Shown: one piece after another, positions 57,956-64,000 of the stretch
Position numbering within the stretch: the stretch's first letter is position 1
Layout of the letters: every line of letters starts with the position of its first letter
IMG/VR virus record: IMGVR_UViG_3300042502_000594
Location: 1-64,000 of that record
DNA length: 64,000 nt
Direction: 5' to 3' (one strand)
From: a virus
Notes under the pieces: generated by a model
Told to the model about the DNA's origin: nothing
The model's database searches: none
The model's input: the letters and a program-made list of their open reading frames with translations, nothing else
Translations under genes and position numbers: made by a program

Positions 57956-58602
57956 GATTTACACTCTGCGTCAGAAGCAAAGGTACAAAACTCGTCGAGA
58001 CTTTTGTACATTTTTACATACTTAGACGTAGGAAATTTGTCACGCCACTCCATCTTGACACGCGCCCACTCCGGACCAGTTCGTACAGGCTGCGCCCGTT
58101 TTTCTTCCTTGGCTCCCGAAAAGATGAAATCAATCACAGACTTCTTGCTAGGACGACCGCCCTCCTTTCGTTTGTTCTCTATCATCACCTTTACCTCGTC
58201 GAGCTTTTCGTGATTCGCTTCTTCAAGCAGTTCCACCATCTGACGAAGAGATATGCAAGAATCGAGCTTACCACGCGTTATCGAAACCTTCTCGCGAATG
58301 ACTGGATCGCTGTCCAGGAACTTGATATCAAACCCAAGTTCACGCATAGCGAAGGTAAGGGCGAGAATGTCTGCCTTGATTTGCGCCGTCCCCCGGTTGG
58401 GAACCGAGGGGTAAATTGCGGAGTGCGAGTCTGTGCGTTTGTCACCGTCTATCCATATTGATGTAATACTAATCGCGTAGTCTGAATACTCCCTGTCAAC
58501 AAGCACAGTTGCATCTGGGAATCTTTCCTTTAGCTCCTTAATTAGTACTCTATATTCACTTAATTCGTGCGGTGTTGGGTCCGCTATTTTCAGCTCTATC
58601 AT
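57952..58602 (-). CDS. Hypothetical late protein, 216 aa
   Basis: First gene after the promoter at 58626-58619. Mixed fold with helices (RGKLDSCISLRQMVELLEEA) and a KEGGRPSKKSVIDFIFSGAK basic patch in the middle, ending ASDAECKS. No domain recognised; GRPSK could contact DNA minor groove (AT-hook-like single motif), which is speculative. Overlaps the fibre gene by four bases. Confidence 0.6.
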   Translation of the reverse strand: MIELKIADPTPHELSEYRVLIKELKERFPDATVLVDREYSDYAISITSIWIDGDKRTDSHSAIYPSVPNRGTAQIKADILALTFAMRELGFDIKFLDSDPVIREKVSITRGKLDSCISLRQMVELLEEANHEKLDEVKVMIENKRKEGGRPSKKSVIDFIFSGAKEEKRAQPVRTGPEWARVKMEWRDKFPTSKYVKMYKSLDEFCTFASDAECKS

Positions 58603-58618
58603 ATCGTTGTATTGAATG

Positions 58619-58626
58619 CAAATATA
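58619..58626 (-). promoter_or_regulatory. Promoter -7 element for fibre block
   Basis: TATATTTG on the minus strand directly after a T-rich terminator tail (TTTTCTTTTTATATTTG), 17 bases before ATG 58602. No -33 box was clear. Confidence 0.55.
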
Positions 58627-58655
58627 AAAAGAAAACCCAAGCCGTTGCCTGGGTC
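58627..58655 (-). terminator. Minus-strand terminator upstream of fibre-block promoter
   Basis: On the minus strand ACCCAGGC...GCTTGGGT forms a stem with one mismatch, followed by TTTTCTTTTT. It separates the small membrane gene (58874) from the fibre block. Confidence 0.6.
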
Positions 58656-58734
58656 AACCATAAGTAATCACTAACACTATTTATTACCAAAACCGGGGCG
58701 AATATATACCCACATGTTTAGTTATGCAAATTAT

Positions 58735-58765
58735 TTTGTATTAATTAAGAAATGTCATATATTTG
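58735..58765 (+). promoter_or_regulatory. Orphan plus-strand promoter
   Basis: TTTG (58735-58738), a 19-base spacer and TATATTTG (58758-58765): an ideal match, yet pointing against all neighbouring genes. Confidence 0.65.
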
Positions 58766-58769
58766 CCAT

Positions 58770-58843
58770 GCAAGTTCGCGCACATCAGTGCAGTCGGGAG
58801 ACGAGAACTTTGAGGGCGGGCTGATCACCGCCCTCTGTGTTTT
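58770..58843 (+). ncRNA. Putative small antisense RNA (~75 nt)
   Basis: Predicted to start near 58770 after the orphan promoter and end at a hairpin GAGGGCGG/CCGCCCTC (58812-58819 with 58828-58835, 8-base loop) followed by TGTGTTTT. It lies opposite to the 3' untranslated part of the 58874 gene. The only frame, MQVRAHQCSRETRTLRAG, is 18 residues. ncRNA status is inferred. Confidence 0.5.
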
Positions 58844-58873
58844 CAGAAGGTATACAACTACAGAAGGGAGAAA

Positions 58874-59089
58874 TTACTTGGTAGAGCGCTTCGCCTTGGA
58901 CTTCTTGTGGTGTCCGTAAAGAACGACGATGGACACAGTGCAGGCTAGTAGTAGAGACGCGATTCGGAAGCCCCACTCGGCCTGTTCCTGCCATGAAAGT
59001 ACGGTAGCAAATGTAGTTAATAAAACTGACGCTGCTCCGTCTGCGTATCCGTCTCCTGTCATATCCGTGTGATTGATATCGTGCTGCAT
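58874..59089 (-). CDS. Small single-segment membrane protein, 71 aa (holin-like)
   Basis: ATG 59089 gives MQHDINHTDMTGDGYADGAA; an ATG at 59062 is also possible. An amphipathic stretch (SVLLTTFATVLSWQEQAE) precedes a membrane helix (GFRIASLLLACTVSIVVLYG) and a very basic tail (HHKKSKAKRSTK). This resembles small holins or virion membrane proteins. Promoter-like TATATTTG lies just upstream. Position after internal virion proteins makes a virion or lysis role possible. Confidence 0.55.
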   Translation of the reverse strand: MQHDINHTDMTGDGYADGAASVLLTTFATVLSWQEQAEWGFRIASLLLACTVSIVVLYGHHKKSKAKRSTK

Positions 59090-59097
59090 TGCGCTTA

Positions 59098-59105
59098 CAA
59101 ATATA
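59098..59105 (-). promoter_or_regulatory. Promoter -7 element for small membrane gene
   Basis: TATATTTG on the minus strand, eight bases before ATG 59089, overlapping the intergenic end of the 996-residue gene. No TTG box was found. Confidence 0.45.
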
Positions 59106-59107
59106 TG

Positions 59108-62098
59108 TTACTTTGACTCTTCTATCTTTGCTTTTTTCTCTTTTTCTTTCTCTTTTTCGTTTCCGTAAGTAGAGACTCCACCTCCCAAGAAAGCATAAGC
59201 GGTCAAGAAGCCTGCTACGGTTTCAGGTTGATCCTCCCAAAGCTCATTTACAGTACCTATGTACATAGGGTAAAGACTACCGGCAAGCTCTTCTGATAAT
59301 ATAAACTCTTTACCATATAGTTTTTTCTTACCTTCCTTATCCGCCTTTGTCTGCGCCCACTTAACCGCAAGAGCAGCAGAAGGAGCAAGTTTGTTCTGAA
59401 CCAATTGAGTCGCTAACTCAAATCTAGTCGGAGTAAACATTCCCTCGCCTAACTTTTTAGTCTTACCTCCCTTAGTAATCGCATCCATAATCATGCGAGC
59501 TTGGAACACGATCATCTGCTGCTTACCAGCCCATGGATCTATACGAGTATTGCCAAGGCGAATCTTCATGAAGTCTGAGCTGTACGGATCCAAAGAAACC
59601 TCTGTTTCTTCATCGTCGTCGTCATTGAATTTAGATGCCGCCAAAGCAACAAAAGAACCTGTAATAGCCATATAAGTCATGAAGTCGGCCATAGCCATCT
59701 TCTGAGCCACCGATGGCTTATATGTCCCCTTTTGCCCCATCTTACCGAAGTGATAAAACGCAAGCGGAGTCATGGTCTTAAGAACAGAAGCCCAGTTGCG
59801 TGGCGAGAAGAATACTGTTGAAAGGGCCTTAGACGCACCCTCCAAAGGACCGAGTGACGCTCTACCTGTAAGAGTGTTAATCACATCAGCTACATTCTTG
59901 TACTCATCTACGTTGTCATTGAAGTTCTTTCCTTCCATTTCGAGCTTCTTCATTCCGTCTAGGTAACGAAGGATACGAATGGTATTCATATAACCAACCG
60001 TAGCTCTTTCTAGCGCCTTAAATACGTTGAGTTGTTTCCACTTTTCATACGCTTGCTTGCTGGCAAACTTAAGCGGCCAACCGGCATAGTCCCATATAAA
60101 GTTAACCCAGCCTCCCAAGAATTGCTCTTCCTTAGCATTGAGTTTAGCGTCAAACTCCGACAAAGAGAGTTTAGACTTCTTCATCTGCTCGTAATAGGGC
60201 TGAGTCTTAATAAAGTCACCCCATTGTTTAGCTTTCTTTTCGCTGGTAAAGTGTTGTACCGCCTTGAAAAACGCTCTAGCTGCATTCATGGGGTGAGCTA
60301 ATGTTTGTATGCCCCCCTGAATAAGCATAAACGAAATCTCACCCGTAGCCATAAGTGCGCGGGGGATGTTCCATATTTCAAGCAGTCCGTCGCGGAACTT
60401 CTGGAACTTAGTTCTATTTTGAAGCTCTACTTTGTATAACTCAGTATCAAACTCGTCTTGCAAGTTTTGTTTTTCTACACGCAGTTTGGCGAGTTCCTCA
60501 TCCTCAGTAAGCGGAGTCACCTTCTTTTTAGAGAAGTTACCTGTATCCAATCTTTCCTGAAGTTCTTCGATTCTCCTTGCCGCACGCTGCTTAGCTTGCT
60601 CAAGCCTCTTGGCGTTCTTGATCCCAGTAGATTCCAAAAGGTTATCTACCTCTTTAATCAACTTCTTTTCTTCCTCGGTCTTTTGAGCTTTCTTCTTGGG
60701 GTCCTTCTCAGACTCAATACCTGCTTGCAGATCCTCAATTCTCGATGTGAGTTTACCTATTCGCTTAAGCCTGTTAATCTCATCCTTGATATCATCAGAC
60801 GTCTTGGTTACTTCCTTTCCGTAACCAGTAATAGCGTCACGAATCTCACGATCGGTAGCGTTTGGATATGTCTCTGAAACCATGGCCTTCACCGCCGAAA
60901 CAAGGTCGTCCATGTTATCGATACCTGACTCTACAAAACTGCGAATCATTCCAGACGGAATCTGTATATCTCCCGGAGTCTCCTCAGAGAATACACCCTC
61001 TACCTGTGCGCGAACAGCATCTTTGTCTGCGCTATTTAATCTCTTGTACCATTCCTCCTGCTCAACAGCGTTCATCATTGCCGCGATACCGTCAGCAATC
61101 TTACCGCTTGCCTCAATCGCCTTTGCCCCAATCTCAACTAAGTCATTCCAGGTTACACCCTGAGTCTTAATTTGAATCGGATTACCGTTGGCGTCCTTGA
61201 ACTGAACGGGCTTTGTCTTTAGTTTCTTACGGAAGTCATCCGCTACAGACTTTGCCTTTTGAGTATAACTAACTTTAGCTGTCTGCTTTTGCTTGACGCT
61301 AGTTACTATACTTGCTATAACCTGATCTTCCTCAGCTTTCTTAGCACGAGCCTCCGCTTCTTTCAACTTAGCGTTCAACTCCTTGATTTTCTCATCGAGC
61401 TTGCGGAACTTCTTCTCGATATCTTCTGGGATAAACCCTTCGTTTTTATTCTTGTACTCTTGTATCTTCTTCTCAGCAGAGTAGCCAAACTTGGAGTTGC
61501 GATAAATATCATCTAATGAAGATATGAATCTACCTGCGCTTCTTGCCTTACGGTCAAACTCATTGAATAGCTTTTGCTGCAAGTCAACCAGTTCAGCCAT
61601 TTCCTGATCGGTCTCGGCATACTCCATGTCTGTTTCCACTTGGTCAATAAGCTCTGCAAACACGTATGCCGCGGCCCCATCCTCCATCATGCTCGCCCTT
61701 ACCGCTTGTAACGCATCGTCAAAACCAACTGCATCCACAAACTTCTGAGCAGCTTCTCTTGCGTCAGTTCTGCTTTCTACATCGTAGGTCAATCCGTACT
61801 TGTCTATAGCTTTTTTGGCCGCTTCTACATCCATGCCCTTCACCGCTCTTCCAAACAATGCCTTGCGGCGTCTCTTTGGTTTCTCTTCCTCGGTTTCTTT
61901 TTTACCAGGGGCAGGTGGCTTGGGTGGCGTCGCCCCAAAAGGGTTATCACCGCCAAGGCGATTAGTATTTATCGTACCGTCGGCAATAAACTTTTCCAAC
62001 GCCCCGTTATAGAGCATCTCCATGTAATCCTCAAAGGTCATCTCCTTTGGAGTAGCACCCTTAGAAGTCTTGATTGTTACCTTACAAGGTTTCGCCAT
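59108..62098 (-). CDS. Large internal virion / polyvalent-type protein, 996 aa
   Basis: The first 90 residues are Pro/Lys-rich. Long charged coiled coils follow (residues ~200-290 and ~430-550). The C-terminal ~400 residues are more globular and aromatic with segments such as WVNFIWDYAGWPLKFASKQA, FFSPRNWASVLKTMTPL and LDPYSSDFMKIRLGNTRIDP. This C-terminal part looks like the conserved end of large phage internal or polyvalent proteins; I compare it cautiously with LPD38-type domains. An ejection role is inferred. Ends in a Lys/Glu-rich tail. Confidence 0.65.
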   Translation of the reverse strand: MAKPCKVTIKTSKGATPKEMTFEDYMEMLYNGALEKFIADGTINTNRLGGDNPFGATPPKPPAPGKKETEEEKPKRRRKALFGRAVKGMDVEAAKKAIDKYGLTYDVESRTDAREAAQKFVDAVGFDDALQAVRASMMEDGAAAYVFAELIDQVETDMEYAETDQEMAELVDLQQKLFNEFDRKARSAGRFISSLDDIYRNSKFGYSAEKKIQEYKNKNEGFIPEDIEKKFRKLDEKIKELNAKLKEAEARAKKAEEDQVIASIVTSVKQKQTAKVSYTQKAKSVADDFRKKLKTKPVQFKDANGNPIQIKTQGVTWNDLVEIGAKAIEASGKIADGIAAMMNAVEQEEWYKRLNSADKDAVRAQVEGVFSEETPGDIQIPSGMIRSFVESGIDNMDDLVSAVKAMVSETYPNATDREIRDAITGYGKEVTKTSDDIKDEINRLKRIGKLTSRIEDLQAGIESEKDPKKKAQKTEEEKKLIKEVDNLLESTGIKNAKRLEQAKQRAARRIEELQERLDTGNFSKKKVTPLTEDEELAKLRVEKQNLQDEFDTELYKVELQNRTKFQKFRDGLLEIWNIPRALMATGEISFMLIQGGIQTLAHPMNAARAFFKAVQHFTSEKKAKQWGDFIKTQPYYEQMKKSKLSLSEFDAKLNAKEEQFLGGWVNFIWDYAGWPLKFASKQAYEKWKQLNVFKALERATVGYMNTIRILRYLDGMKKLEMEGKNFNDNVDEYKNVADVINTLTGRASLGPLEGASKALSTVFFSPRNWASVLKTMTPLAFYHFGKMGQKGTYKPSVAQKMAMADFMTYMAITGSFVALAASKFNDDDDEETEVSLDPYSSDFMKIRLGNTRIDPWAGKQQMIVFQARMIMDAITKGGKTKKLGEGMFTPTRFELATQLVQNKLAPSAALAVKWAQTKADKEGKKKLYGKEFILSEELAGSLYPMYIGTVNELWEDQPETVAGFLTAYAFLGGGVSTYGNEKEKEKEKKAKIEESK

Positions 62099-62589
62099 TA
62101 GAACAATTTTTCTTCGAGAAGCAATAACTTAAATTTATCCTTTCCATCCACATCCTCAAGCATATTGAGCTTGTCGCTATACTCCGCAACAGACTTGGTT
62201 TGAAGCTGGCGGAACTGCTGCAAGAAATCAAACGTGCAAAGGTCTACGTTGAACATCTTCTTTGATGTTTCCTCGTACGCCTCGTACAGGTCATACTCAA
62301 TTTTGTAAGCCTCTTCCAAGATCTCTAAAAGGCCGGAGAACTCCACCTGTGGCTTAGGTACAGTCGGAAGTGGAACGGTAATGTTCCAGTCCACCAAGTA
62401 CTTTTCAATCTTGGCCGCGTGTTCGAGTTCGTCTTGTGACTCAGCCGCGAAAAAGGCAGCAGCCTTGAAGTAACCAACACCCTGACACCAGTTGCTGGCG
62501 GCACGGTAGAAGTAAAAAGCATCCATCTCGTCAAGATGGCGTGGCGCCAATAGCTCTACTGCGCCTTTATCTAATTTATTGGGTATCAT
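62098..62589 (-). CDS. Ferritin-like four-helix protein, 163 aa
   Basis: RHLDEMDAFYFYRAASNWCQ, then FFAAESQDELEHAAKIEKYL: the E..D/ExxH spacing of ferritin-type diiron sites is visible, and a second pair of helices (LLEILEEAYKIEYDLYEAYE; FLQQFRQLQTKSVAEYSDKL) completes a four-helix bundle. Ferritin-like proteins bind or oxidise iron or protect DNA (Dps). In the middle of virion genes it may be packaged or used to handle metals during infection. The coupling (TAATG) with the 996-residue gene is tight. Confidence 0.75.
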   Translation of the reverse strand: MIPNKLDKGAVELLAPRHLDEMDAFYFYRAASNWCQGVGYFKAAAFFAAESQDELEHAAKIEKYLVDWNITVPLPTVPKPQVEFSGLLEILEEAYKIEYDLYEAYEETSKKMFNVDLCTFDFLQQFRQLQTKSVAEYSDKLNMLEDVDGKDKFKLLLLEEKLF

Positions 62590-62595
62590 ATCTTA

Positions 62596-64000
62596 TTACG
62601 GGCAACCGTCGGTTTTATCTGTTATCACACCTGCGTCTTGCAGTTGCTTGTTGATCTTTGAAATATTGTCGTAAATATACTTCAACTTTGGGTCAGATTC
62701 CAAAATACGCTTGTTGTCCAGCTTCGATTGTCTGTCCCCCTTATAATAATTGTCAATAATGTTTGCAATAGTGGCTTTGATTCCGGTCTTTGTTACTGGC
62801 GTCACGCCAAAGTCGTCTTTCAGAATCTCATCAAGTTGCTCTTTTTGATTTGCGGAGAGAGACTGATACCATTCTTGACTTCCGATTAAATCGTCAACAG
62901 CCTCTTGAGGATCTCTCCCCGAAGAAATCTCTTCTTCAACCGCGTCAGTTGCAAGAACAACGTCTAATTCCTTCTTACCCTTAGCATCGAGGTCTTTGTA
63001 TTCTTTTGTTCCCTTGAACTTGTTGATTGCCTCAATAATGTTTTCGGTAGTTTCAAGAATAGTCGCGTAAGCTTCGTATGCGGCGGCAAGTAACTTTGGA
63101 CCCGCCATAAGCATCCCGCCTGAAGCGTCTCTTAAATCTTGAGCCTTTGCCCTTAGTTCTTCTGCCTTTTGGAGTCTTTTTGATTTAGACTCTCTAGCTG
63201 CTTCTTCTTGTTGCGACGGTGCAACATCGCTAGGAAGACCTTCTCCCTGTTGGTCAAGTTGTCCAAGGTCGACTTCTTGTTTGAATCTTTCATATTCTTC
63301 TATTAATTTTATTTTTTCATCCTCTGGAAGTAGCTCGAAGTAATCAACCTGTTCACCCTCATCAATGCGACCTTCTTCAATCCCTTGGTTTACCTTACGC
63401 ATAGAGTCGTACTCAGCCGCCTCTTCCATGTCTCTGTTAAACTTATCAAGCATATCGACAAGTTCGTCCTCCATTTGTTCTTTATTCTCAAATGAAGCCA
63501 CTACATCTTGGATTTGTGCAACAGTATCTAATTCATCAAAAACGGCAGCGCCCATTTCACGAAGGTCTTCTTTGGCTATTGAACTCGCACTTGTTCCGGT
63601 GTCGGATACAATCCCCGCTTTCTTAGCTGCTTGCAACTCTTTACTATCCCTTCCTAACTCTGAAGATGTTGTGCTGATCTTTCCTCCGTTTAAGAAATAA
63701 AGCAAAATACTTCCTCTAAGTCCAAACGTAAAGTCATTAGCCATCGCTTTCGCTGCTTTGACCTTTTCATTTCGCTCTTTATTGAATTTGCGATCGACAT
63801 TCCTCCTTGATACCGCCTTGCCGTCTTTCTTGCTAACAAGCTTGATGTTCCCGCCTAGCGCAGGAGATGTGGCAAAGCCTAATCTGTCGGCTTCTTCTTT
63901 AATTTCATTCAATAAATTGCCAGCTAGAGGTTTTCTTTTCTTAGCAATCTTATTGTAGCGGTTCTTTTTGTTAATCAGCTCATTTACCGATTGGTCGAGA
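62596..64000 (-). CDS. Large helical hypothetical late protein, C-terminal part (start beyond window)
   Basis: The frame is open to base 64000, so the start lies outside; a TTG at 63912 is internal and not preferred. The visible 467 residues are Lys/Glu-rich and largely helical, with RRNVDRKFNKERNEKVKAAK and several acidic segments (EEGRIDEGEQVDYFELLPED; RDPQEAVDDLIGSQEWYQSL). No known domain. It precedes the ferritin-like and 996-residue genes and probably belongs to the internal virion protein set. It could be the rear part of the gene at 1-895. Confidence 0.75.
   Translation of the reverse strand, partial: LDQSVNELINKKNRYNKIAKKRKPLAGNLLNEIKEEADRLGFATSPALGGNIKLVSKKDGKAVSRRNVDRKFNKERNEKVKAAKAMANDFTFGLRGSILLYFLNGGKISTTSSELGRDSKELQAAKKAGIVSDTGTSASSIAKEDLREMGAAVFDELDTVAQIQDVVASFENKEQMEDELVDMLDKFNRDMEEAAEYDSMRKVNQGIEEGRIDEGEQVDYFELLPEDEKIKLIEEYERFKQEVDLGQLDQQGEGLPSDVAPSQQEEAARESKSKRLQKAEELRAKAQDLRDASGGMLMAGPKLLAAAYEAYATILETTENIIEAINKFKGTKEYKDLDAKGKKELDVVLATDAVEEEISSGRDPQEAVDDLIGSQEWYQSLSANQKEQLDEILKDDFGVTPVTKTGIKATIANIIDNYYKGDRQSKLDNKRILESDPKLKYIYDNISKINKQLQDAGVITDKTDGCP

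Noticed and set aside
63910-63912. TTG as start of the right-edge gene
   Set aside because: The frame remains open to the window end, so the true start is most likely outside.
1-64000. CRISPR array, insertion sequence or integrase
   Set aside because: No regularly spaced repeat array, no transposase and no recombinase signature was found in reading the frames on both strands.

Overview
The window looks like most of a tailed-phage genome (podovirus-type structural set) infecting a member of the Bacteroidota. Host evidence read from the sequence: promoters fit the Bacteroidota form TTTG/TTG-N19-20-TAnnTTTG (for example 28579-28608, 33795-33825, 35446-35475, 58735-58765), genes lack Shine-Dalgarno sites and have A-rich leaders, and several families (VirE_N-type primase, Api92-like DUF1281, the portal/terminase/tail set reminiscent of crAss-like phages) are typical of phages and plasmids of that phylum. 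No integrase, DNA polymerase or RNA polymerase is visible.

Layout. (a) 28548 down to 1, minus strand: late module, read from small genes with GroES-like patterns through terminase large subunit, portal, scaffold, major capsid protein, a head or fibre protein, three connector-type proteins, a giant tail hub with an inserted delta-60 repeat propeller, and large internal virion proteins; it leaves the window at base 1. (b) 28541-28608: divergent promoter pair separating late and early transcription. (c) 28613-46580, plus strand: early module with a structured leader RNA, a winged-helix replication protein, primase-helicase, SSB, a free-standing DnaA domain IV-like protein, metallophosphoesterase, mini HExxH protein, cytosine methyltransferase, many tiny overlapping genes, a RecB-like nuclease and a NinB-like protein. 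It is interrupted by a minus-strand mini-operon (38025-38710), a 0.95-kb non-coding region with iteron-like repeats (38735-39660), and a cassette of small genes with its own leader style (39670-43330). (d) 46965-49791, plus strand: surface-type lipoprotein, small membrane protein, NinG and a spanin-like overlapping pair. (e) 64000 down to 49854, minus strand: internal virion proteins, ferritin-like protein, fibre and appendage proteins, holin candidate and endolysin.

The late genes run off both window ends on the same strand, so the genome is probably circular or circularly permuted and late transcription is one continuous block crossing the window boundary. Early genes would start replication with the host polymerase (initiator, DnaA-like protein, primase-helicase, SSB), recombine and repair ends (RecB-like nuclease, NinB, NinG), and alter the host envelope (lipoprotein). 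Late genes build the head, tail and ejection proteins and lyse the cell.

The most unusual elements are RNA-level: an attenuator-like leader before the replication operon whose hairpin loop is complementary to the terminator loop (28839-28944), a second pair of hairpins with complementary loops and a palindromic loop (46790-46879), and a short orphan transcription unit antisense to late mRNA (58735-58843).
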